This document shows positions 42,810 to 50,811 of a DNA stretch of 64,000 nt, in pieces (the first letter of the stretch is position 1; each line of letters starts with the position of its first letter). The position numbers and the translations under genes were made by a program. The DNA is from a virus. Location of the stretch: IMG/VR virus record IMGVR_UViG_3300027708_000030, positions 62,001-126,000 of that record; one strand, given 5' to 3'. The notes below the pieces were generated by a model. It made no database searches. It was not told where the DNA came from and worked only from the letters and a program-made list of their open reading frames with translations.

Positions 42810-43370
42810 ATGAGTAATAAAGTCTTACTCAAGAAGTCGTCTGTAGTGGGCAAAGTCCCAGCAACGTCTGACTTGGATTACGGAGAAATAGCATTAAATT
42901 ATGCTGACGGATTACTGTATTATAAAACTGCAAATAATTTAATCCAATCTTTTGCGTCTAGTAATTCTAATGTAACATTAACTGGTTCGCAGACCTTAAC
43001 AAATAAGACTTTAACTAGTCCTACAATTAATGGTGCGACTGAAAATAATGTTACATTAACTGGAACAGTTACTGCTGGTGGTGTTACTGGTACTTCTGGT
43101 TATGTTTTAACTTCTACTGGATCTGGTGTTCAGTGGTCTGCTGCGGGATCTTCGTACAGTTTACCAACTGCAAGCACTACAACGCTTGGTGGTGTTAAAG
43201 TTGACGGCACCACTATTACAATTGATGGCAGTGGTGTTATTAGTTCTGCGGGTGGATCTGGTGGTTTTATTGCTGTAATAACAAGACTTAGTGGTAATAT
43301 TTCTCTAAATATTTCAGGTATTTTATCTGTTTACGCTAGAAATAATAATATTGTTCAGGTGGTAGCTTAA
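42810..43370 (+). CDS. Tail fibre protein, Mtd_N-like start
   Basis: This is a 186-residue fibre: NKVLLKKSSVVGKVPATSDL and DYGEIALNYADGLLYYKTAN, the usual N-terminal domain of cyanophage-type fibres, then SQTLTNKTLTSPTINGATEN, GYVLTSTGSGVQWSAAG and SLPTASTTTLGGVKVDGTTI. It ends with a short hydrophobic strand (SGILSVYARNNNIVQVVA). Length suggests a short fibre or attachment segment. An AGGAATATGA context precedes the ATG. Confidence 0.75.
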   Translation: MSNKVLLKKSSVVGKVPATSDLDYGEIALNYADGLLYYKTANNLIQSFASSNSNVTLTGSQTLTNKTLTSPTINGATENNVTLTGTVTAGGVTGTSGYVLTSTGSGVQWSAAGSSYSLPTASTTTLGGVKVDGTTITIDGSGVISSAGGSGGFIAVITRLSGNISLNISGILSVYARNNNIVQVVA

Positions 43371-43372
43371 TT

Positions 43373-44323
43373 ATGGTCGCTTCAGTAAATCGTTTTCCGT
43401 TAGTAGTCGATTCAACTACTAAAAAAATTGAAGAATTACCGAATGGTGATAATTTAGATTTAACTGGTAGTGGTATCTCTGCAGTTAGAGATATTATATC
43501 AGAAACTAATAACACATATTCTTTAGGTAGTTCTAGTTATCAGTGGCAAAATTTATGGCTTGGTAGTTCTATTAGTTCTAATAGTTCATCGGTCAATTTA
43601 TTAAATACCACAGTAACTACTTTAAATATTGGTGGTGCTGCAACTACAGTAGGTATTGGTGCCAACTCTGGAACAACAACTGTTAATAATGATTTAACAG
43701 TTCAAGGAAATTTAGATGTTAAGGGAACTGTCTCTTTCATCGAATCTACTACCACTCAGGTATTAGATAAGAATTTAGAATTAGGTAAAGTTGCTAGTCC
43801 CACAGATACTACTGCTGATGGCGGTGGTATCAGTTTATTGGGAACTACTACTAAGACATTTAATTGGTATCAAAATACCAGTGCATGGACCAGCAGTGAG
43901 AAACTTTCCCATCAAGGTTTAGTTCCAACTACAGGAACTGAAATTGATCAGATTAAGAGTATAACAAAGTCTTTGACTTTAACGACTGATTGGCAAGATA
44001 CTGGAATTGGTTATGCAGATTTAGCAACAGGTACGTATTTAATACAGTTGTTTGCTAATGATACTGGTGCAGGTGGTACAAGTACGAATGAGTATTATTC
44101 AGGAACCCTTAGTTGGTATGCTGGAACTACGAATTCTTCAGTAGCATTACCAACTGATGAAATACCACTACACAGAGCAGGTGCTTCTTCTGAGGGTGGT
44201 TTGTATTTAAGAACGTATAGATCTACTTCTGGATCAGGAACTAATTTAAAATTGCAAATTTATGCAAATTTAGCAAACTCATCTGCATCAAATTACGTGT
44301 TTAAATTCAGAAGAATGATGTAA
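43373..44323 (+). CDS. Tail fibre protein with beta-sandwich tip
   Basis: This is a 316-residue fibre: ASVNRFPLVVDSTTKKIEEL / PNGDNLDLTGSGI, then NTYSLGSSSYQWQNLWLGSS, a repeat region with TTTVNNDLTVQGNLDVKGTV (also in the 44355 product) and a C-terminal domain ITKSLTLTTDWQDTGIGYAD, LATGTYLIQLFANDTGAGGT ending NYVFKFRRMM. The tip looks like a jelly-roll virion domain. It starts 2 bp after the upstream fibre gene, so both may form one heteromeric fibre. Confidence 0.75.
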   Translation: MVASVNRFPLVVDSTTKKIEELPNGDNLDLTGSGISAVRDIISETNNTYSLGSSSYQWQNLWLGSSISSNSSSVNLLNTTVTTLNIGGAATTVGIGANSGTTTVNNDLTVQGNLDVKGTVSFIESTTTQVLDKNLELGKVASPTDTTADGGGISLLGTTTKTFNWYQNTSAWTSSEKLSHQGLVPTTGTEIDQIKSITKSLTLTTDWQDTGIGYADLATGTYLIQLFANDTGAGGTSTNEYYSGTLSWYAGTTNSSVALPTDEIPLHRAGASSEGGLYLRTYRSTSGSGTNLKLQIYANLANSSASNYVFKFRRMM

Positions 44324-44324
44324 C

Positions 44325-44331
44325 ATAAATA
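44325..44331 (+). promoter_or_regulatory. Candidate late promoter (CATAAATAA)
   Basis: ATAAATA lies 23 nt before the 571-residue fibre gene. Confidence 0.5.
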
Positions 44332-44354
44332 AAAGAAACTAGAGGAGTTTTCAA

Positions 44355-46070
44355 ATGGCATTTAAGATAAAAGACGGTCTGCGAATTGGTACAGTAGATG
44401 TATTCAATAACGCTGGAGCATTGCTGGTTAGCGCAGGAACATCCAGTAAAGCAACTAATTTAGCTGGTGGTAATGGTACAACATTATTAGGTTCTTTACC
44501 ATATCAAAGTGGTACAGATACAACTAGTCTGTTAAGTCCAAATACAACATCATCAATTAGAGTTCTTACACAAACTGGTGATGGTACTAATGGTGCTGCT
44601 CCAGTATGGACTGCTTCAACTGGTACTGGCTCTGTTGTTTTTGCAACTAGCCCTTCGCTTACAACTCCTACTCTTGGTGTTGCTTCTGCCACTAGCATCA
44701 ACAAAGTAGCATTTACTACTCCAGCCACTGGTTCTACTTTAACCATTGCCGATGGTAAAACTCTTACTGCTTCAAATACATTAACATTCACTGGTACTGA
44801 CTCCTCTTCTGTCGCTTTTGGTACTGGTGGTACTGTTGCTTATACTTCAAACAAACTTTCTGTATTTGCTGCAACTACTTCAGCAGAACTTGCTGGTGTT
44901 ATCTCCGATGAAACTGGTACTGGTGTACTAGTATTCGGAACTGCTCCAACTTTCACTACTAGTATCGATGGTGGTGCAACTTTTGGTGCATTTGCTTCTT
45001 CTACAGCATTAACACTTGGTTATACTGGCACTGCTGCTAATACTACTAATATTGCTACTGGTGCTACTGCCAGCGCAACTACCAAAACTATTAACATTGG
45101 TACTGGCGGTGCAGCTGGTTCCACAACTAACGTAAACTTAGGTTCTGCTTCTGGTGGTACTGTTACTGTTAATAATGATATAACAGTTACTGGTAATTTA
45201 ACTGTAAATGGTACAACAACTACTGTAAATTCAACAACAGTTACTGTTGATGATATTAATATTGAATTAGGTTCTATTGCTTCTCCTACAGACAGTACTG
45301 CCAATGGTGGTGGTATTACTCTTAAGGGTACTACTGATAAAACTATCACTTATGATAATACAAATACTCAGTGGACATCTAACCAAGACTGGAACATTGC
45401 TTCTGGTAAAGCATTTAAGATTAACAACACTTCAGTACTTAATGCTACAACATTAGGTTCTGGTGTTACTGGTTCTTCTCTTACTTCTGTTGGTACTATC
45501 GGTACTGGTGTTTGGCAAGGTACTGTTGTTGGTCCAACTTACGGTGGTACTGGTGTTAATAATGGATCTAACACATTAACTCTGGCAGGTAACGTATCTC
45601 ACGCTGGCTCATTTACTCAGACATTTACTGCTACTGGTAATACTTCGGTAACTCTACCAACTACTGGTACTCTTGCTACTTTAGCTGGAACTGAAACACT
45701 AACTAATAAGTCTTTCAATAGTGCTATTAACTATCAAGCGTCTGCAGTTACTGTTGCCAATGATAACGTCGTACAAGCAACTGTTGCTACTACTTCAGCA
45801 ACTACTGTTGATTCATGGGCTAAAGCAACTTATCGCTCTGCCAAATATTTGGTACAAGTTACTCAAGGTTCTAACTATCAAGTTAGCGAAATCATGGTTA
45901 TCCAAGACGGCACTAATACATACATGACTGAATTTGCAGTCATTGAAACAAATGGTGTATTGTGCACGTTTACAAGCAGTATTGTTAGTGCTAACGCTGT
46001 GTTAACAGTAACAATGGCATCGGCAACTTCAGCAACTATTAATATCCAGCGTACTCTGTTGGTTGTTTAA
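44355..46070 (+). CDS. Tail fibre protein with cyanophage-type C-terminal domain
   Basis: This is a 571-residue fibre starting MAFKIKDGLRIGTVDVFNNA, with shaft repeats (ITVTGNLTVNGTTTTVNSTT, VDDINIELGSIASPTDSTAN, GTETLTNKSFNSAINYQASA) and a C-terminal domain WAKATYRSAKYLVQVTQGSN / YQVSEIMVIQDGTNTYMTEF typical of cyanophage fibre proteins near the neck genes. Part of the shaft is nearly the same as in the 39899 and 43373 products, so shaft modules are shared. Its tip domain is complete. Confidence 0.82.
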   Translation: MAFKIKDGLRIGTVDVFNNAGALLVSAGTSSKATNLAGGNGTTLLGSLPYQSGTDTTSLLSPNTTSSIRVLTQTGDGTNGAAPVWTASTGTGSVVFATSPSLTTPTLGVASATSINKVAFTTPATGSTLTIADGKTLTASNTLTFTGTDSSSVAFGTGGTVAYTSNKLSVFAATTSAELAGVISDETGTGVLVFGTAPTFTTSIDGGATFGAFASSTALTLGYTGTAANTTNIATGATASATTKTINIGTGGAAGSTTNVNLGSASGGTVTVNNDITVTGNLTVNGTTTTVNSTTVTVDDINIELGSIASPTDSTANGGGITLKGTTDKTITYDNTNTQWTSNQDWNIASGKAFKINNTSVLNATTLGSGVTGSSLTSVGTIGTGVWQGTVVGPTYGGTGVNNGSNTLTLAGNVSHAGSFTQTFTATGNTSVTLPTTGTLATLAGTETLTNKSFNSAINYQASAVTVANDNVVQATVATTSATTVDSWAKATYRSAKYLVQVTQGSNYQVSEIMVIQDGTNTYMTEFAVIETNGVLCTFTSSIVSANAVLTVTMASATSATINIQRTLLVV

Positions 46071-46087
46071 TGTTGTTTTAATATGGG

Positions 46088-46103
46088 GACTGCTTAAGCA
46101 GTC
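46088..46103 (+). other. Perfect palindrome/hairpin between fibre genes
   Basis: GACTGCTTAAGCAGTC is a 16-bp palindrome with only a TTCATTT tail. A second potential hairpin (TTCATTT/AAATGAA, 46104-46123) leads into the next start codon. It may be a terminator with a poor T-run, an RNA element affecting translation of the next gene, or a protein-binding site. Confidence 0.4.
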
Positions 46104-46128
46104 TTCATTTCGTGGAAAATGAAACGAA

Positions 46129-46524
46129 ATGGCAAACGAATTTAAAGTCAAAAATGGTCTGATATTATCATCAGGCTCTCTTACTCTTCCTGGAACACTG
46201 GTTGTCGGTGGTACTGCAGGAACATCAGGTCAATATCTCCAATCAACAGCTACAGGTTTACAGTGGGCTTCTATCACTGGTGGAACATCTATTTCCCAAG
46301 CCAATAGTTCTATTGCTGTGGTAGATAGTGGGGTTGGAACAATTACAACTACGGTAGATGGAACAGTTGTTCAAACTGATTCTGTTTCTGGTTCTGCGTT
46401 TTCTGGTGTTCCAACTGCACCAACTGCAGCTGCAGGAACTTCTACAACGCAAATTGCCACTACATCATTTGCAGCTACTGAGGCTCTTAACAAAGCAGTG
46501 GCAATGTCAATCGCACTAGGATAA
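46129..46524 (+). CDS. Short fibre protein closing the array
   Basis: This is a 131-residue protein: NEFKVKNGLILSSGSLTLPG, TSGQYLQSTATGLQWASITG, then GVPTAPTAAAGTSTTQIATT and the tail SFAATEALNKAVAMSIALG. The start is that of short fibre/adaptor proteins next to cyanophage neck genes; 'PTAPTAxxGTxTTQIATTxF' is a widespread phage fibre segment. The ribosome site is weak and overlapped by a possible hairpin. Its 3' end repeats that of the small gene at 20706. It ends 4 bp before gp13. Confidence 0.7.
   Translation: MANEFKVKNGLILSSGSLTLPGTLVVGGTAGTSGQYLQSTATGLQWASITGGTSISQANSSIAVVDSGVGTITTTVDGTVVQTDSVSGSAFSGVPTAPTAAAGTSTTQIATTSFAATEALNKAVAMSIALG
46507..46524 (+). repeat. Right copy of 18-bp bookend repeat of the fibre array
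   Basis: TCAATCGCACTAGGATAA differs at one position from the copy at 20898-20915. Confidence 0.6.
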
Positions 46525-46528
46525 TTAT

Positions 46529-47485
46529 ATGGCAGTCACTTCAAGAGATGGATTAAAACAATATGCTCTAAGAGCATTGGGTGCACCTGTGCTTGAGATT
46601 AACGTAGATGATGATCAGGTCGAAGATCGTATTGATGAAGCATTAGATTATTGGAGACTATACCACTACGAAGGTATAGAACAAATCTATCTAAAACAAC
46701 AAATTCGTGCATCAGAAATTACATTATCTACATCAGTTGCGGGTACATTTGTTCTTGCTGAAAAAATAACTGGTGCAACTTCTGGTGCTATTGCAGAAGT
46801 ATGTAGAGAATCCACTAGAACTTCTACTGGTACTTTGTTATTAGTTCGAAATGTTACTGGTACATTTATAGCTGGAGAGGCTATTGCAGGTTCTTCTGGT
46901 CATGTAGCCACATTAAGTTCAATCACTTTACGTGAATATGATAATCGTTATGTTGAAATTCCAGATTATGTCTGGGGTGTCACAAAGATTCTATCTGTGG
47001 GTCAAGCATCTTCTTCAAAGAATATCTTTGATTTACAGTATCAGTTACGTCTAAATGACTTGTATGATCTAACATCAACTTCTTTAATCTATTACAAAAC
47101 TGTAATGAGTCATTTGGCTCTATTAGATTTTGAGTTAAATGGTCATCAAGGATTCCGCTTTAATCGTATGTCAAATCGTCTTTATCTAGACGCTAACTGG
47201 CAAACAGATTTTATTCTTGGCGATTACATTATCGTTCAAAGTTATCGTGCAATGGATCCAACAACATGGTCTAAAGTCTATAACGAGCCATGGTTAAAAC
47301 ATTATGTTACTGCTTTAATTAAAAAACAATGGGGCACTAATCTTAAAAAGTTTAGTGGTCTACAACTTCCAGGTGGAGTTACACTTGATGGTGATAAACT
47401 ATACGCTGAAGCAACAGAAGAAATAAAAGAATATGAAGACGAATTAATGAACAAGTCTGCACCCTTAGATTTTTTCATGGGATAA
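46529..47485 (+). CDS. gp13: Neck protein gp13
   Basis: This is a 318-residue neck protein (T4 gp13 309 aa) that caps the portal after packaging. Diagnostic blocks are RDGLKQYALRALGAPVLEIN, DDDQVEDRIDEALDYWRLYH, YVEIPDYVWGVTKILSVGQA and the C-terminal WLKHYVTALIKKQWGTNLKK / LPGGVTLDGDKLYAEA. Residues ~64-133 hold a paired beta module (AGTFVLAEKITGATSGAIAE, TGTFIAGEAIAGSSGHVATL) of the same kind as in gp8, apparently inserted into the gp13 fold. gp13 and gp14 act together and are adjacent here. Confidence 0.92.
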   Translation: MAVTSRDGLKQYALRALGAPVLEINVDDDQVEDRIDEALDYWRLYHYEGIEQIYLKQQIRASEITLSTSVAGTFVLAEKITGATSGAIAEVCRESTRTSTGTLLLVRNVTGTFIAGEAIAGSSGHVATLSSITLREYDNRYVEIPDYVWGVTKILSVGQASSSKNIFDLQYQLRLNDLYDLTSTSLIYYKTVMSHLALLDFELNGHQGFRFNRMSNRLYLDANWQTDFILGDYIIVQSYRAMDPTTWSKVYNEPWLKHYVTALIKKQWGTNLKKFSGLQLPGGVTLDGDKLYAEATEEIKEYEDELMNKSAPLDFFMG

Positions 47486-47488
47486 TTA

Positions 47489-48412
47489 ATGTCTCGTAAT
47501 GTATACTTTACTAATGGAACTGGGTCTGAACAATTATTAATTGAAGACCTCATCATAGAATCTTTAAAGATCTATGGTCAGGATTTCTTTTATATTCCAA
47601 GAACACTAGTTTCCAAAGATGAAATTCTTGGCGAGGATCGTCTTTCTCAATTTAAGTCTTCATTTCCAATTGAAATGTATTTTGAGAATGTAGATTCGCT
47701 TGATGGTCAAGGTGCATTTATTCAAAAGTTTGGTCTTATGATGGAACAGTCAGCTACATTGGTAGTTGCAAAAAGACGTTGGGATCAACTTGTTGGTCGT
47801 TATGGTGTTACACAAATTTCATCTCGTCCAAATGAAGGTGATCTACTTTACTTCCCTCTAACAAAAGGTATGTTTGAAATTAAGTTTGTCAAACATCAAG
47901 ATCCATTTTATCAACTTGGTAAACTTTATGTTTACAAATTACAAGTTGAATTGTTCCAGTACTCTTCAGAAAGAATTGATACTGGTATCTCTGAAATTGA
48001 TGCCTTTGAAACTCTCAAAACATTCAGCACCAATACTACAAGAAACAACACTGGTTATGTAACTCATATTAATGTAACAAATCAGGGATCTGGATATTCC
48101 ACTGCTCCAGCAGTTACATTCTCATCAGGTAAAGCAACTGCTACTGCTAATCTTGGTTCTGGAACAACTGCTGGCAAAGTTATTTCTATTACTGTTACTG
48201 ATGGTGGAACAGGTTATGCATCTGCTCCAGTGATTACAATTGCAGCACCACCAAGTGGAATAACTGCCATAGCAACTGCATTTATTGATATTGATATTGA
48301 TAAAACAGAATCTTACGGTGACAATAATAAATTTAAAACTCAAGGCGCAGATGTTTTGTTTAGCGTCGCCAATCCATTTGGTGAAGTAGATATCACAAAG
48401 AATACTGAATAA
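47489..48412 (+). CDS. gp14: Neck protein gp14
   Basis: This is a 307-residue neck protein (T4 gp14 256 aa). The start SRNVYFTNGTGSEQLLIEDL / IIESLKIYGQDFFYIPRTLV is typical, followed by DRLSQFKSSFPIEMYFENVD and FYQLGKLYVYKLQVELFQYS. A Gly-Ser-Gly-Tyr repeat module occupies ~188-267 (NQGSGYSTAPAVTF, DGGTGYASAPVITI), related to that in gp8 and accounting for the extra length. The C-terminus returns to a family-like NKFKTQGADVLFSVANPFGE. The stop overlaps gp15 by one base. Confidence 0.92.
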   Translation: MSRNVYFTNGTGSEQLLIEDLIIESLKIYGQDFFYIPRTLVSKDEILGEDRLSQFKSSFPIEMYFENVDSLDGQGAFIQKFGLMMEQSATLVVAKRRWDQLVGRYGVTQISSRPNEGDLLYFPLTKGMFEIKFVKHQDPFYQLGKLYVYKLQVELFQYSSERIDTGISEIDAFETLKTFSTNTTRNNTGYVTHINVTNQGSGYSTAPAVTFSSGKATATANLGSGTTAGKVISITVTDGGTGYASAPVITIAAPPSGITAIATAFIDIDIDKTESYGDNNKFKTQGADVLFSVANPFGEVDITKNTE

Positions 48413-49158
48413 TGTTAAACAATAATGTATATTATCACGGAATAATTCGTAAGTGCATCGTAGGATTCGGCACTCTATTCAGCGACATCTATATCGATCG
48501 TCGTGAAGGCGATTCTGTAACTGGTAATGTTATTCAACGATTACAAGTACCACTTGCATATGCTCCAAAAGAAAAATGGGTAGTTCGTTTAGATCAAGAT
48601 CCAACATTAGAAAACCACACTTACGTTTCACTACCAAGAATGTCATTTGAAATTATTGGTTACAACTACGATCCATCACGCAAAGTAAATCGTATGCAAC
48701 AATTGAAGTGTGGTGACGGCACTGGTTCAGTATCAACCATGTATACTCCTGTTCCGTATAACTTGGACTTATCACTATACATTCTGACTAAAACTCAAGA
48801 AGATGGTCTACAAATTCTTGAACAAATCCTTCCAACATTTACACCTGAATATACATTATCAATTAATGTAGTTCCAGACATGAATGTTAAGATTGATGTG
48901 CCTATTATTTTAAATAGTGTATCAGTTCAAGACGACTATGATGGTGACTTTCAAACTCGCAGATTTGTAACACATAGTCTTAGTTTTCAAATGAAGGTAA
49001 ACTTATTTGGACCAATCGCAGGACAAAATGTTATACAAACTGTCAATGCAAATATTGGTGAGAATGAAAACTTTAATAATCCAAACAGAGTTTACGCTGC
49101 AACAGGTGATGTTACTACTGCAACTGTTAATACGGAGAGTTGGCTGGACGGATTTTAA
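48412..49158 (+). CDS. gp15: Tail sheath stabiliser gp15
   Basis: This is a 248-residue tail terminator (T4 gp15 272 aa) that binds the last sheath ring and connects the tail to the neck. Motifs: IIRKCIVGFGTLFSDIYIDR, RLQVPLAYAPKEKWVVRLDQ, VYVSLPRMSFEIIGY-like 'TYVSLPRMSFEIIGYNYDPS', and TPVPYNLDLSLYILTKTQED followed by ILPTFTPEYTLSINVVPDMN. All are family signatures. Start overlaps gp14 (TAATG). In T4, gene 16 lies between 15 and 17; here gp17 follows after 2 bp. Confidence 0.93.
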   Translation: MLNNNVYYHGIIRKCIVGFGTLFSDIYIDRREGDSVTGNVIQRLQVPLAYAPKEKWVVRLDQDPTLENHTYVSLPRMSFEIIGYNYDPSRKVNRMQQLKCGDGTGSVSTMYTPVPYNLDLSLYILTKTQEDGLQILEQILPTFTPEYTLSINVVPDMNVKIDVPIILNSVSVQDDYDGDFQTRRFVTHSLSFQMKVNLFGPIAGQNVIQTVNANIGENENFNNPNRVYAATGDVTTATVNTESWLDGF

Positions 49159-49160
49159 TT

Positions 49161-50738
49161 ATGGCTGAAATTTATAATTCAAACTCCAACCTTAAAGCAG
49201 CTGGAGTTACTGTTGACTTTACACCTGAAGATGTAAAAGAGTACATGAAGTGTGCGGCAGATCCGCTATACTTTATTGAAACTTACTGTTACATTGTTAC
49301 ACTAGATCATGGTCTACAGTTGTTTAAATTGTATGACTGCCAGAAAAACAAATTAAATATTATACATAATAATCGTCGTGTGATTCTTATGGAAGGTCGT
49401 CAGCAAGGTAAGACAACTACCTCTGCAGCCTACATTCTTTGGTATACGATTTTTCAAGCCAACAAAACTGTGGCTATCCTTGCGAACAAAGCAACTGCTG
49501 CACGTGAGGTTTTAGATCGTTATCAAATAATGTACGAGTTGCTACCAAAGTGGATGCAACAAGGTGTTACTACTTGGAACAAAGGTGACATTGAACTAGA
49601 GAATGGTTCAAAGGTATTCACTGCTGCAACAGGTAAGTCTGGTATTCGTGGTAAATCTGTAAACATGTTGTATGTTGACGAAGCAGCGATTATTCCAAAC
49701 AACGTGGCAGAAGAATTCTTTACTTCAGTTTATCCTACGATTTCCGCTGGTCAGACTACTAAAATTCTACTGTCATCAACTCCACTTGGTTATAACCACT
49801 TCTGGAAGTTTTGGACAGACGCTGAAAAAGGTAGAAATGGATTCGTTAATCTATTCATACCATATTGGGAAATTCCAGGTCGTGATGAAGCATGGGCTGC
49901 AGAACAAAAAGCCCAGCTCGGTGAACTTAAATTTACTCAAGAGGTTCTTTGTAACTTCTTGGGTTCTTCTCTCACTCTAGTTCGTGCAGATACAATTTCT
50001 AGAATGAGTCCAGATACTATCGTCCACCAGAAAGATGGGTTGGATGTATATGTAAACCCACAGGCTGGTCATACTTATTGTATGGTCTGTGACGTGGCAA
50101 AAGGTGTTGGTGGGGATTATTCAGCATTCCAAGTTATTGATATCACAGAGGTTCCATACAGAATCGTTGCAAAGTATCGTAATAATGAAATTAGTCCGTT
50201 ACTCTATCCAAACGTAATTTACAAAATTGGAAAAGAGTATAACCAAGCATGGGTATTATTGGAAATTAACATCTCGGAACAGGTTGCTCACATCCTATAT
50301 TCTGAGATGGAATACGAAAATATATTGATGGTTACAAGACACGCTATGGGGCAAACAGTCTCTGGTGGTTTTGGTGGTGGTAAAACACAGTTGGGTGTCA
50401 ATACCGATAAAAAGATTAAAAGGATTGGGTGTCATAACTTTAAAGCACTCGTTGAGGAAAACAAACTTATTATTAATGATGCGGATACGATTTCAGAAAT
50501 CTCTACTTTTATTGAGAAAAAAGGATCTTATGAAGCAGATGAAGGGTATCACGACGATTTGGTAATGCCATTAGTTCTATTTGGATGGCTCACTACTAAC
50601 TCTTATTTCAAAGACCTAAATAATGTTAATCTACGAAATATCATGTACGCTAAGCAAATGCTGGCGATCGAAGAAGAATTAACACCTTTTGGGTTCTATG
50701 ACGATGGGCAACCTGAGAAGGCTCCATTGAACTTCTAG
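49161..50738 (+). CDS. gp17: Large terminase gp17 (packaging ATPase/nuclease)
   Basis: This is a 525-residue DNA-packaging motor. The ATPase has Walker A GRQQGKTT at 79-86 and Walker B LYVDEAA with D173/E174, followed by the coupling motif LLSSTPLGYNHFWKFW. The C-terminal RNase-H-like nuclease has CDVAKGVGGDYSAFQ (D311, D319) and YHDDLV (D465, D466) as metal-binding candidates. T4 gp17 (610 aa) has equivalent 'SRQLGKT' and 'VDVSEGRGQDY' motifs. I chose ATG 49161, 2 bp after the gp15 stop, since a longer frame starting at 49140 would overlap gp15. No small-terminase gene is adjacent. Confidence 0.95.
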   Translation: MAEIYNSNSNLKAAGVTVDFTPEDVKEYMKCAADPLYFIETYCYIVTLDHGLQLFKLYDCQKNKLNIIHNNRRVILMEGRQQGKTTTSAAYILWYTIFQANKTVAILANKATAAREVLDRYQIMYELLPKWMQQGVTTWNKGDIELENGSKVFTAATGKSGIRGKSVNMLYVDEAAIIPNNVAEEFFTSVYPTISAGQTTKILLSSTPLGYNHFWKFWTDAEKGRNGFVNLFIPYWEIPGRDEAWAAEQKAQLGELKFTQEVLCNFLGSSLTLVRADTISRMSPDTIVHQKDGLDVYVNPQAGHTYCMVCDVAKGVGGDYSAFQVIDITEVPYRIVAKYRNNEISPLLYPNVIYKIGKEYNQAWVLLEINISEQVAHILYSEMEYENILMVTRHAMGQTVSGGFGGGKTQLGVNTDKKIKRIGCHNFKALVEENKLIINDADTISEISTFIEKKGSYEADEGYHDDLVMPLVLFGWLTTNSYFKDLNNVNLRNIMYAKQMLAIEEELTPFGFYDDGQPEKAPLNF

Positions 50739-50752
50739 AAATCGTGTAAAAA

Positions 50753-50759
50753 CTAAATA
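50753..50759 (+). promoter_or_regulatory. Candidate late promoter for tail sheath (CTAAATA)
   Basis: CTAAATA lies 52 nt before the gp18 ATG. The leader holds a small hairpin (TAGACA/TGTCTA, 50765-50783) and an AAGGAG ribosome site. Confidence 0.5.
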
Positions 50760-50811
50760 AAAGGTAGACATGAATTTTGTCTAGGTAAACTTATTAACAA
50801 GGAGAATTACA

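Noticed and set aside
39899-43370. Diversity-generating retroelement, suggested by Mtd_N-like fibre starts
   Set aside because: No reverse transcriptase, accessory gene or template/variable repeat pair is visible in the window.
42751-43373. Possible frameshift splitting one fibre gene into three
   Set aside because: Each frame has its own start with a ribosome site, and the first junction has a terminator-like hairpin between the genes.
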